Shown here in pieces: positions 1 to 7,784 of a DNA stretch of 12,985 nucleotides. A program made the position numbers and the translations under genes. Below the pieces are notes generated by a model. The model searched no databases and was not told where the DNA came from. It worked only from the letters and a program-made list of their open reading frames with translations. The DNA is from Methanobacteriota archaeon. Its GTDB lineage: Archaea; Thermoplasmatota; Poseidoniia; Poseidoniales; Poseidoniaceae. Numbering within the stretch: the first letter of the stretch is position 1; each line of letters opens with the position of its first letter. The DNA lies in NCBI GenBank assembly GCA_002689565.1, contig NZGQ01000041.1, positions 12,276-25,260 of the forward strand, read 5' to 3'.

Positions 1-632
1 TGTCCAAGCACAACGATTAGAATGAATGCAGCGAATATATTGGTTGCAGGTCCTGCTGCAAACATCCTTTGCCTTTCCCGACGCGGTGAATTGACAATTT
101 CATTGTATTCTGGTTCTGCAAATGCTCCAAGAGGGAGGGGTCCGGCCATTAGAAGGCCGAAATTACGAACTCTCATTCCATGGGCCCTTGCTTGTATTCC
201 ATGTCCGAATTCGTGTATTACTAGGCATATTACAAAGGCAATAACTCCCCACCCAAGCGGAATTATTGGACTCAATCCGGGAATTGCAACTAGCTCAGAA
301 ACAGGTCTTGCTTCTTGCTGATTACCCATTATTACAGCTGAAATTATTGCTAGGATTATTCCAAGTGCTACAATCAACATTGCTCCCCAGCATACCCACA
401 AGGATACTTCTCCGTAGGCGCGCCAAAATTTCCTTGGTTTGGAGATTGTTTCGAGTGATTTTTTTCCTTTTGCAGTCCTTACCATCAAAACCATGCCAAA
501 GAAAATTCTTGATGCGTTCCACTCGTCTAGTTTACCACTATTTTCCCAGTGTCTGAGGAGAATATACCATCCGATTATAGCGAGCAAAACAATTTCCCAG
601 CCGATTGATACCGACAGGAAACCGCTTGCCAT
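1..632 (-). CDS. Site-2-type M50 zinc metalloprotease (3' end outside window)
   Basis: This is a polytopic membrane protease of the M50/site-2 protease family, which cleaves substrates within or next to the membrane. Reading leftward, 210 codons are visible before the edge. A hydrophobic segment lies near residues 9-26, a second at about 79-102 and a third at about 124-140. The third runs directly into the zinc-binding HEFGH (residues 140-144). After it come the family-typical GAFAEP (169-174) and AAGPATN (192-198), then another hydrophobic stretch. The downstream catalytic Asp motif is beyond the window. The ATG at 632 is chosen because an in-frame TGA lies 12 bases upstream and the protein then begins just before the first membrane helix. 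It is divergent from the next gene with a 74-base gap. Substrate unknown. Family call is firm; physiological role is not. Confidence 0.9.
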   Translation of the reverse strand, partial: MASGFLSVSIGWEIVLLAIIGWYILLRHWENSGKLDEWNASRIFFGMVLMVRTAKGKKSLETISKPRKFWRAYGEVSLWVCWGAMLIVALGIILAIISAVIMGNQQEARPVSELVAIPGLSPIIPLGWGVIAFVICLVIHEFGHGIQARAHGMRVRNFGLLMAGPLPLGAFAEPEYNEIVNSPRRERQRMFAAGPATNIFAAFILIVVLG

Positions 633-706
633 GTTTGCCCCGAATCAGTGCTCACACTTCAATGCCATGTCGCTTAGTTCTTCAATGACCTAGCACTGGC
701 AGCGCC
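633..706. promoter_or_regulatory. Divergent intergenic region between M50 protease and unknown gene
   Basis: These 74 bases must hold the start signals for both divergent genes if each has its own promoter. I see no convincing archaeal TATA/BRE pair and no GGAGG-type ribosome site before either ATG. Short or leaderless transcripts would fit, but this is inference from position only. Confidence 0.25.
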
Positions 707-1252
707 ATGGACGCAGTGAGTCACGAAGTCAACTCATGGATTATCGAGGCTTTGGGTGAGAAGCCTCTTGAAATTTCAGTATGGGCACAAGAAGATGATT
801 CAGTTCAACTTTTTTTGAAACTTAGCGATAGAGTTGCAATCATGATATTGTTAACTGAAGATGACGAAATCATAGAACAAGATTCCCTAATTATCCGAGA
901 AAGTCAATGGCAACTAAACTCTATACAAACCAGAAGAATGGCAGATGGTTTTGTACGCTTCAAGCATCGTTCAAGTGAGATAATTTTAGCACCAAAGGTT
1001 AGATCTCCGGATTGGGCTTCAAGTTTGCTTGAGGGATGGCTTAGCGATATACGCGGAGAATCAGGAATTCCAAAAACAAGGCAACAACGAATCTCTACAC
1101 TCATGCGAAACAGGGACAGAGTCGAAAGACTTCTAGATCAGGCTGATTTAACAGAGATTGTAGATGAAATAAGGTTCGTTGAACACAGACTGGATAGCGC
1201 AGATTACAAATTAGCAGGTTCAGATGCTGCTTACTCTTCTTCAGAAGAATAG
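707..1252 (+). CDS. Conserved-looking soluble protein of unknown function, 181 aa
   Basis: I do not recognise this protein. It has no signal peptide and no membrane segment, so it is probably cytosolic. Residues 1-100 look like a mixed alpha/beta domain with alternating hydrophobic strands (about 45-50, 56-64 and 80-95). Residues about 102-168 are rich in charged, helix-favouring residues (Arg, Glu, Asp, Leu) and may form a helical hairpin or short coiled coil. The last residues are Ser/Glu-rich. Coding is supported by an uninterrupted frame, balanced composition and clean fit between the divergent protease and the convergent signal peptidase. The stop lies inside the 3' end of the signal peptidase gene (22-base overlap). 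The first ATG of the frame is used; no strong ribosome site precedes it. Function cannot be assigned from the sequence. Confidence 0.75.
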   Translation: MDAVSHEVNSWIIEALGEKPLEISVWAQEDDSVQLFLKLSDRVAIMILLTEDDEIIEQDSLIIRESQWQLNSIQTRRMADGFVRFKHRSSEIILAPKVRSPDWASSLLEGWLSDIRGESGIPKTRQQRISTLMRNRDRVERLLDQADLTEIVDEIRFVEHRLDSADYKLAGSDAAYSSSEE

Positions 1253-2196
1253 ATTTTTGCGATAACTTCCTCTCTTTCGGCTTCAATAACCTCTGGCGAA
1301 TTTTTGAGGAGCCTGTTTACCATTGGATCAATCATCATCGGTAAAGCCAAGACGGCCCCAACAAAGAGAATTAGATACATGAAAGATTGTCCAGGGACTT
1401 GACTAACTCCCGGCGAATCTCCTCCGCTGACCATTAATTTTACAGTTCCTAGCCACGGAATCTCTGCTCCTGAGATTCCTATGACCCAATCTTCCTGCAC
1501 GGGTCTAATCATTCCACTATGGATTGACATCAGGCCATTTGTTGAATATTTACCAACAGCTTGGTCGTCATCACAATTGTTGTTGTCTCCCAGAGTGATG
1601 TACCCCGGGCTCATTGGAGTGTAGTTCTCAACGCTATACCATTTTGAATCCTCATGTCCCACCACTTCGCTACACTCGTATTCTCCAGCGCTGTTTCCAT
1701 CAAGTACAAGATTGATTTTAGTGACTCTAATTTGATCTGAACCTGGGACAGACCACGAAGTAACACAAGCATCTTTCCAAAATACACCTACTTCACATTG
1801 GCTTTCGTTGTTAGTTGGTACAGTATCTCCCACTACAACCTCGAACAAAGCACGATGAATAATGGGGGTGCTGTCGGTTTCCCCATTTCTCTCGAAAATT
1901 ATTACGTCGCCTTCCATTCCTAGTGATTCGTATTCATAATAATCAGATGACGGATCTGTCGCTTCAACAAAAGTGATTATTCTTTTGTTATCCGGTGAAT
2001 GAACCAATACTAGGTCCCCTGCATCAATAGTCCCAACTTCTCCATCGGAATCATGCTGCATAGAGTTTGATTCTACTACAACAAGCGGTGGCATAGAGCC
2101 TGTGTGCGCCCACATTGCGAGCACAAGTAATGCAATCATTCCCGCCGCCAAAACAAGTTCGCGGGTGAGAGTGCGCACCGGATCAGATTCGCTCAT
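1231..2196 (-). CDS. Signal peptidase I, archaeal/Sec11 type (S26B family)
   Basis: Membrane-bound signal peptidase that removes signal peptides from exported proteins on the outer face of the membrane. Residues about 13-30 form the N-terminal membrane helix. The catalytic serine is Ser45 in SNSM. The general-base position is a His (IIHR, His114), as in archaeal and ER signal peptidases rather than bacterial Ser/Lys enzymes. The GDNN box is at 203-206, with candidate catalytic aspartates at 209-211. A second helix is predicted near 271-289, followed by a charged cytosolic tail ending in Ser-Ser-Glu-Glu-Glu. At 321 residues it is longer than a minimal archaeal enzyme. The extra length is mostly a 70-90-residue insert between the His and the GDNN box (about 119-195) containing Cys134, Cys144 and Cys175. 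It follows the small membrane-protein gene by 16 bases on the same strand, so co-transcription is likely. Confidence 0.92.
   Translation of the reverse strand: MSESDPVRTLTRELVLAAGMIALLVLAMWAHTGSMPPLVVVESNSMQHDSDGEVGTIDAGDLVLVHSPDNKRIITFVEATDPSSDYYEYESLGMEGDVIIFERNGETDSTPIIHRALFEVVVGDTVPTNNESQCEVGVFWKDACVTSWSVPGSDQIRVTKINLVLDGNSAGEYECSEVVGHEDSKWYSVENYTPMSPGYITLGDNNNCDDDQAVGKYSTNGLMSIHSGMIRPVQEDWVIGISGAEIPWLGTVKLMVSGGDSPGVSQVPGQSFMYLILFVGAVLALPMMIDPMVNRLLKNSPEVIEAEREEVIAKIYSSEEE
1254..1258 (+). terminator. Possible T-tract terminator after the unknown gene
   Basis: A run of five T residues begins two bases after the stop codon of the 181-aa gene. Archaeal RNA polymerase can terminate on short T tracts, so this could end the rightward transcript. 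It lies inside the coding region of the opposing signal peptidase gene, so the T run may be coincidental. Confidence 0.25.
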
Positions 2197-2212
2197 TGCA
2201 ACTACCCAGTAA

Positions 2213-2584
2213 TCAGCGCTTCTTCAATCCCTTCTCTTGTAGGAAGGAATTCCATGCATCTAGATGGCCTCCTCCAAGTAGTCGAGCGGCTTCATCACCG
2301 TCTGCTTTCGACTTTCTAATTTCAGAGAGAGACTTGTTTGCCATAATTGCGTCAAGTGTTTTTGCATTCGAACTAAGGTTAAGGAATGCAGGTGCTGAAA
2401 CCGCAAGACCAATCGCTCCAATAACAATCAATACAATTGAAGCGCCGGTGTAATCGGAGAAATCAGCATTATCTTGTAAAAACAAAAGCTGGGCGCCTGA
2501 CATGGCGGTCAGTAGGCCGAATGCAAATGTTGCAGTTCCTGAAATTCGTAGTTGGTTTCCGTACTGATTTTCCCACCATCCCAT
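2213..2584 (-). CDS. Small two-helix membrane protein of unknown function, 123 aa
   Basis: Not recognised as a named family. Two hydrophobic segments are visible, at about residues 14-36 and 48-70, separated by a short acidic loop (around DNADFSD). A hydrophilic C-terminal region of about 50 residues follows, rich in Lys, Asp, Glu and Gly and ending in a basic KKR. The N-terminus starts with Trp-rich MGWWEN and has no cleavable signal. The gene sits 16 bases upstream of the signal peptidase gene on the same strand, so the two probably form one transcript; a role near the secretion machinery is possible but only by neighbourhood. The ATG at 2584 is the first in frame. GGCGAG lies four bases upstream of it, within a short hairpin. 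Confidence 0.75.
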   Translation of the reverse strand: MGWWENQYGNQLRISGTATFAFGLLTAMSGAQLLFLQDNADFSDYTGASIVLIVIGAIGLAVSAPAFLNLSSNAKTLDAIMANKSLSEIRKSKADGDEAARLLGGGHLDAWNSFLQEKGLKKR

Positions 2585-2589
2585 GTGTC

Positions 2590-2604
2590 TCGCCTATTTG
2601 GCGA
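2590..2604 (-). promoter_or_regulatory. Short hairpin in the leader of the small membrane protein gene
   Basis: TCGCC and GGCGA form a five-base-pair stem around a five-base loop (2595-2599), ending five bases before the ATG at 2584. It includes most of the GGCGAG motif that also precedes two other genes here. It could mask the translation start or be a protein-binding dyad; both are inference. Confidence 0.35.
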
Positions 2605-2611
2605 AAGGTAG

Positions 2612-2640
2612 CCTTCTTATTCGATTTTCCTATTTGTGAA
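2612..2640. promoter_or_regulatory. AT-rich tract, candidate bidirectional promoter
   Basis: The 135-base gap between the divergent small membrane protein gene and the giant surface protein gene contains one AT-rich stretch here. It is 28-56 bases upstream of the leftward ATG and 80-108 bases upstream of the rightward ATG. No perfect TATA box is present. Its position suits a core promoter for the leftward pair; for the rightward gene it would imply a leader of roughly 60-80 bases. Confidence 0.25.
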
Positions 2641-2681
2641 AGTGACTTGACGGAGCATTGTTCAAATGTGATGAACCCGCG

Positions 2682-2696
2682 TGGGCCGAAGGCCCA
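2682..2696 (+). promoter_or_regulatory. GC-rich hairpin in the 5' leader of the giant surface protein gene
   Basis: TGGGCC-GAA-GGCCCA forms a perfect six-base-pair GC-rich stem with a three-base GAA loop. It ends 23 bases before the ATG at 2720 and 11 bases before GGCGAG at 2708-2713. No T tract follows, so it is unlikely to be a terminator. It may be a leader structure affecting mRNA stability or translation, or a dyad operator. The structure is directly visible; its role is inferred. Confidence 0.4.
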
Positions 2697-2719
2697 TAGG
2701 GTGAAGAGGCGAGATTCAG

Positions 2720-5700
2720 ATGAAAAAATCACTATTCTTATGCACAATTTTCCTCGTCTCATTATTCTCTCCAGTGGCACTTGCTGGGGTAACAGAAACT
2801 CAGTTCCAAGACGGCTCCACATCCTACACTCACACTTTCACAGGCACTGGTGATGGATTTGCAGGCAACCTTTCATTCCCATACGGGGCGGAAGTCACAG
2901 CTGCATCATTCGATATTTCAGGAGAGTCATCTTCAACCAATTGGGCTAATTTGACCACAGATTCTGATTTTGGTGGTTCCGGTACAGGTTCATGGAGTGG
3001 GGCCCCTCCAGGGTTTGGATATGGTTACAGAACTAGCCTCGATGTTAATAATGACCAGGTACAACTCACCGGAACACCAACTGATGATGTCAACGGTATG
3101 GATAGGTCTACAGAAGCAACCTCTACTGGTACAATCAACAATACTGGTGGATTCGCAGCAAATGGTGACCAAGGATTCATTGGTTCAACCAAGCCACTAT
3201 CAGCTCTAAGCCTAACCGGTTCATCTTCCAGTTATCGAGGATTTATCGTCGCGCATGGTGATGAATATCACTCAGCAACATACACCTCCACATACCCATC
3301 AAGCACGCCTGTTATCAAGCGTTATAATTCTACAACTGGTGCTTATATTGGTTCAGCGAGCATTTCATTTGGCAGCCAATGCAGTACTACCGCAATGTAC
3401 TATGCTTACGATGCAACAAGTGATGGTAATGGAACTGCTTGGACAGTTTCTTACAGCTACCGCCTCATCGTGAAGTGGACAATTTCAAGCACAGGAGCTT
3501 GGACATGTGTACAAAGTTACAACAGTCCTGCAACAAATTTGTATCCATCAGGAGTGGATATCGATGAGGATACAGGCAAGATGTTTGTGTTATACTATCA
3601 ATCCTCATTCCCTAATTATAACAGATATTTGTATGAAGTAGATCCAACAAATCCGACCAGAATCAATGGAAGTTGGCTCTTAGGAACTCGTGAAGAATTG
3701 GGTTCAACAAGCACTCAACCTGGCGGTTTAGTAGTTGATTTACCAAAGATTGTAAGCAATGAATATTACCGAAGTGAAGGATATCACAACCATTTCACAA
3801 TGGATGGGATATTTGTTGAGAGAAATGGGAAAATCAAAATTTCTGGCGGCGGGCATTACGGAATGGATCAACTTGGAGACAACTCGATTGGTTATCAGTG
3901 CCATTACTCATCATATTGCTCTGGTAAAACCAACAAAATTCAACGCATGGGGTCTGGTGTAATTTATGATTCGAGATCAGTATCCACTTCATCATCAGTC
4001 GTAACAAGTTACACAAACACGATTTCAAGAAGCGTGACAGAACTTACAGTGTCTGCATTAGTTGGCTATATTCCAAGTAACACTTCGATTGAGTTAGAAG
4101 TTTCAAATGATGGTGGAACTACATGGTTAAGTGGTGTGTTCAATCAAAAATTGACTTTCCCCTCAGCGGGCTCAAGCATAGTTTGGAAAGCCTACCTGAA
4201 TGGGACATCAACCGAAACTCCTGTTCTTGATTTTGTAAGTCTTTCTTACACTGCAAATTATCTAACTAGTGGTTACATGTATCTCCGTTCTTCAGGAATT
4301 TATAGTTCCACTACTGGCCCAGTGGCAATTACAAGTTGGTGGAATGCATCAACTCCATCTGGAACAAGTATAACTGTCGAAATTAGAGATAGTGGTTCTA
4401 CAAAAACGGTATCAAATAGCGGAGATACAACGCAGTTGACTTGGACGAGTTCATATCTCTACATCTATGTAAGACTATATTCATCAGGTTCTGATACTCC
4501 TACAATAGAAGACCTCAACTTTGCAATGTATACCAATGCTCCAGAAAGAGTGGGTATTGACATCGGTGGCGATGGTTCAGACGAATGGGAAAGTCAGGGT
4601 ATTTTGTTCGGGACTACTACTCAAGGAGGCATCAATTTTGTCAATGAATTTAACAAATTGATTCCCGATACTGGAGCAGGAACCGCAATTATTCCAGTCC
4701 ACGTTACTTCTGAGTCTGCAGGGATTGTCACTCTTGAAAGATTCAGTGTAACATATTCAATCAATACTGTAAATTTGGATATTACAATTCCAGAAGGAGA
4801 GATTCTTCACGAGAGAACCGAGCCTTATGAGGTTGTTACTAGGCACATTGTCGGAGACGGTGCTACAAATTACATCCAGTCAGCTGAATTACAATTCATA
4901 GCCACTCCAGCAGCAAGTGCTCCGATACTTGAATGGCAAGACGGGGATATTTTCCCCTCTCCTAACGATCCTGATGATTGGATTGAAATCGATCAATCTT
5001 CATGGTCAGTTGAAAATAATGGGATTCTTGAAATTCATTGGAAGTTCTATGTTACATCCAACTTCCCTGACCAAGATAATGTTCGATTTAGAACAAGTTG
5101 TACAGATACATCTGGTTCTGGGGGAGCAACTACTCCTGCGCCTTTATCTAGCGAAACTGGATTAAGAGTAAACAACTCATTTGGTCTAGGTTGGATGAAA
5201 GTCAGAGATAATGATGGCGAGGTCACATCTGACGATGTTGAAGATGGAAGCTGGGTTGCTGCAGGTGAAACATTGTACTTCCAAGGCGCAATGTGGTTCG
5301 CAGATTCTACAGACGCTCCAAAGGATAGTGCATTCGACATAAGAATCGCTCAGAATGGCTTTGTCAACTCAAACTGGAGAGACACCTCTAACGTGAATGG
5401 CTCATTCTTTATCTCAATTCAAATGCCTGATATCGATGTTGAGAGCGGATTGACCTATGAAGTTCAAACCTACAACGAAAGAGACGCTTCCATGGTATTG
5501 ACCTCAAATTCAGATTGGTTTAGAACATACAAGGTTGATGCAACGCACCCTGAAGCAATGATGACATCTCCAGAAGATGATGCATATGAAGCGGCTGATG
5601 AAACTCAGAAGGTCAGTATTTCTGTCGCAGATGCAGTTGGTAGCCCTACAGAATTAACCCTCTATTATTGGGTTGAAGCAGACCACGACCTAAACAGAAA

Positions 5701-7738
5701 TGGTGAAGCAGACCCAACAGAATATGCACACAAAGTAGTATCCAATCAAACAAATGCTGGTTACAAATTGTTTACAACTACAATCGACCACTCTAGGAAT
5801 CCAAATATGGGCCGTGTTTCTTACTATTGGGATGGAGGAGATAATGCAGGAAACCCTCTACATTACTCTACAATTATTGATGAGGAAGAATACAGTTGGG
5901 AAAGCGGTCCTGGATTTGATTCAGACGATGCAACTTTCAGAACCAGAAAGGACTCGAGTGCTATTTTCACTGGTCTTGATTGGGTAGGACACAGCGATGG
6001 AGCCCCAATCTTTGCAGGTACTGAACAAACAATATCTCTGGGTCTGATCGATGCTAATACTGCTATTGATTTCGAATATATCGATTTAGTATTCGATTTC
6101 GAAGGACCAGACAGTGAAGTCGACCAGCAGAGAGTTTCATATTACGGAATTACTGACATGTTTGCTAGTAACTCAGATTACATCGATCTAGCATCATCAT
6201 CTAGCATGGTACAAACAACAAATGATTCTGGTATGCCTCTAATTTTACTTGATTTCCACTTCACAATGGATTGGAATTGGCCAGATGAAGATATTTCAGA
6301 CCTTGCTCTAGAATACAAGGAAAGAGGATCAGACTTCCCTACTAGGCATATCATTTCAGAGCATACATTCACAGTAGAGAATGATTTGGTATTGGATGCA
6401 TCTTCCTTCTTGGTAGAGGATATTAGCGAGCCAAGAACAGGAATTGTTGCAGATGGTAGCAGAGTAAGAAATGATGACAGACTGGAATTTACTGGTAGAG
6501 TTATTTACGAAGGAAGTAATGTTCCCGCTCCAAATGATGCATCTATCGCAATCGAAGTATTCGATGGACAAAGCGTTTGGTCAGACGGTTCAATCGCTTC
6601 AGATGGCGGTTACTCAGTGGAGGTTCCACTTTCACATGCAGAAACCCTTCGTTCATCTCCGACTAGGACTTGTTTGATTTCCATTACTGGAATTCCAGGA
6701 ACAGGAGAAGATATGACGGGTCAAACCGTTTCTACCACTCTAAGAGTTGTAGTCGACGACACTGCTCCTAGAGTAGTTAGTAGAGCAGAACCTCTGAATG
6801 TAATAGATATCTCAGCAAATACCGATTTGACAAAGGTACCAGTGCAATTCCACGGAACAGAAGATGCTGATATGACTGGTTCAGAACAGATTGTTCATTG
6901 GGTAATGCGTGATTCTAGTCGGACATTGACATTAGGTGCTGGCCAATCTGTACTTGGAATGCAACAAGATGGCCAGAGTGTAATTTGGACTGGGACGGTA
7001 GATTTGACCGATGGTGATAGAATTACTCTTAGAGAAGGCGATTGGGTAGGTTTCTACTTAACAGGATATGACTCTGCAGGAAATGAATTCCCTGTAGTTT
7101 CTAATTCCGAGGCTAGCCCTATTGCGGAGATCGCTGCAGATGACACAGATTTTGAGAGGCAATGGATCCGATTGGGTGCAATTGGCCCTCAATTGAAGAT
7201 TAGCTCAATTACACTGTCCGACGACCATGTAGCTCCTGGACAGGAAGTTGAAATCACCGCAGACGTCATGAATGTGGGTGGAGAAACAAACTTCCAATTC
7301 AAAGTTGCATTCTATGCTGGTGACGCAATCGTACCTTTCGAAACCGTGACACTGAATAACATCGGCGCGAACCAAAACATTCCAGTAAGCGCTAAGTGGA
7401 ATGCAAAGGAAGGGATTGAGAGAATTCGAGTAGTTGTAGATCCAGATGACGTAATTGTCGAGGTTAATGATGAGGATAACTCAGCAGAACATAAGGTCGA
7501 AATTGTCTATGTTTCATACATGGGATGGTTTGATTCAATCCGTGAACAACCACTGATCTGGTTATTCTCGATTCTATCACTAATTGTCCTAGTCGCTATC
7601 GGAATAACTGCTAATAGGACGGCCATTACTCACGGTGAAGATTCAATTTACGAAGAGGAATGGGAAGAAGAAGACGAGTGGGAAGAAGACGATGACGAAG
7701 ACGATGATGACGACGACGATTATGATGAGGATTATTGA
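2720..7738 (+). CDS. Giant membrane-anchored surface protein with CARDB-like domain and acidic tail, 1672 aa
   Basis: Exported multidomain protein, probably displayed outside the cell. A Sec signal peptide covers residues 1-22 (basic MKK, hydrophobic core, likely cleavage after VALA). Residues about 26-75 resemble the N-terminal beta-sandwich module common in archaeal surface proteins. About 150-412 resembles a beta-propeller-like region with strand-turn repeats. About 425-610 holds two similar beta-sandwich units. An Ig-like region follows near 945-1060 and contains a 12-residue EF-hand/dockerin-like calcium loop (990-1001). About 1235-1360 suggests more beta domains. A CARDB-like adhesion domain is at about 1492-1595. 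One membrane helix lies near 1611-1633, and 26 of the final 33 residues are Asp or Glu. This topology puts the bulk outside and the acidic tail inside. No catalytic site was recognised; adhesion, binding or a structural surface role is likely. GAGG/GGCGAG precedes the ATG. Confidence 0.88.
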   Translation: MKKSLFLCTIFLVSLFSPVALAGVTETQFQDGSTSYTHTFTGTGDGFAGNLSFPYGAEVTAASFDISGESSSTNWANLTTDSDFGGSGTGSWSGAPPGFGYGYRTSLDVNNDQVQLTGTPTDDVNGMDRSTEATSTGTINNTGGFAANGDQGFIGSTKPLSALSLTGSSSSYRGFIVAHGDEYHSATYTSTYPSSTPVIKRYNSTTGAYIGSASISFGSQCSTTAMYYAYDATSDGNGTAWTVSYSYRLIVKWTISSTGAWTCVQSYNSPATNLYPSGVDIDEDTGKMFVLYYQSSFPNYNRYLYEVDPTNPTRINGSWLLGTREELGSTSTQPGGLVVDLPKIVSNEYYRSEGYHNHFTMDGIFVERNGKIKISGGGHYGMDQLGDNSIGYQCHYSSYCSGKTNKIQRMGSGVIYDSRSVSTSSSVVTSYTNTISRSVTELTVSALVGYIPSNTSIELEVSNDGGTTWLSGVFNQKLTFPSAGSSIVWKAYLNGTSTETPVLDFVSLSYTANYLTSGYMYLRSSGIYSSTTGPVAITSWWNASTPSGTSITVEIRDSGSTKTVSNSGDTTQLTWTSSYLYIYVRLYSSGSDTPTIEDLNFAMYTNAPERVGIDIGGDGSDEWESQGILFGTTTQGGINFVNEFNKLIPDTGAGTAIIPVHVTSESAGIVTLERFSVTYSINTVNLDITIPEGEILHERTEPYEVVTRHIVGDGATNYIQSAELQFIATPAASAPILEWQDGDIFPSPNDPDDWIEIDQSSWSVENNGILEIHWKFYVTSNFPDQDNVRFRTSCTDTSGSGGATTPAPLSSETGLRVNNSFGLGWMKVRDNDGEVTSDDVEDGSWVAAGETLYFQGAMWFADSTDAPKDSAFDIRIAQNGFVNSNWRDTSNVNGSFFISIQMPDIDVESGLTYEVQTYNERDASMVLTSNSDWFRTYKVDATHPEAMMTSPEDDAYEAADETQKVSISVADAVGSPTELTLYYWVEADHDLNRNGEADPTEYAHKVVSNQTNAGYKLFTTTIDHSRNPNMGRVSYYWDGGDNAGNPLHYSTIIDEEEYSWESGPGFDSDDATFRTRKDSSAIFTGLDWVGHSDGAPIFAGTEQTISLGLIDANTAIDFEYIDLVFDFEGPDSEVDQQRVSYYGITDMFASNSDYIDLASSSSMVQTTNDSGMPLILLDFHFTMDWNWPDEDISDLALEYKERGSDFPTRHIISEHTFTVENDLVLDASSFLVEDISEPRTGIVADGSRVRNDDRLEFTGRVIYEGSNVPAPNDASIAIEVFDGQSVWSDGSIASDGGYSVEVPLSHAETLRSSPTRTCLISITGIPGTGEDMTGQTVSTTLRVVVDDTAPRVVSRAEPLNVIDISANTDLTKVPVQFHGTEDADMTGSEQIVHWVMRDSSRTLTLGAGQSVLGMQQDGQSVIWTGTVDLTDGDRITLREGDWVGFYLTGYDSAGNEFPVVSNSEASPIAEIAADDTDFERQWIRLGAIGPQLKISSITLSDDHVAPGQEVEITADVMNVGGETNFQFKVAFYAGDAIVPFETVTLNNIGANQNIPVSAKWNAKEGIERIRVVVDPDDVIVEVNDEDNSAEHKVEIVYVSYMGWFDSIREQPLIWLFSILSLIVLVAIGITANRTAITHGEDSIYEEEWEEEDEWEEDDDEDDDDDDDYDEDY
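5687..5722 (+). other. EF-hand/dockerin-like calcium-binding loop in the surface protein
   Basis: Residues 990-1001 of the surface protein follow the 12-position calcium loop: Asp at 1, Asn at 3, Asn at 5, Gly at 6, Ala at 8, Asp at 9 and Glu at 12. A single loop of this kind inside a beta-rich extracellular region usually stabilises the fold with calcium. The pattern is visible; calcium binding is inferred. Confidence 0.6.
7637..7735 (+). repeat. Low-complexity GAN-codon tract encoding the polyacidic tail
   Basis: The last 33 codons before the stop are almost all GAA, GAG, GAC or GAT, broken by two Trp and three Tyr codons. Glutamate dominates the first half and aspartate the second. The tract follows the single membrane helix, so the tail should be cytosolic. 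Such tracts can change length by replication slippage. Confidence 0.8.
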
Positions 7739-7784
7739 ACCTCAAATCGTTGCCCTATTGAACCAGTGACTTCGCCCCGCAAAC

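Noticed and set aside
322..522. Minus-strand 66-codon frame inside the M50 protease gene
   Set aside because: It is in a different frame from the protease and has no recognisable features; the protease frame explains the region.
22..693. Open frames on the plus strand across the M50 protease gene
   Set aside because: They run antisense to a frame with HEFGH and other M50 motifs, and their translations show no family features.
2682..2696. GC-rich hairpin read as a transcription terminator
   Set aside because: No T tract follows on either strand, and it lies in the leader of a gene rather than behind one.
2437..2853. Plus-strand frame crossing the small membrane protein gene, the intergenic region and the start of the giant gene
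   Set aside because: It overlaps two better supported genes, and its translation is rich in Arg/Cys/His as expected for a chance frame.
7739..7784. Promoter or terminator between the surface protein and helicase genes
   Set aside because: The 46 bases show no TATA-like box, no stable hairpin and no T tract, so nothing specific could be supported.
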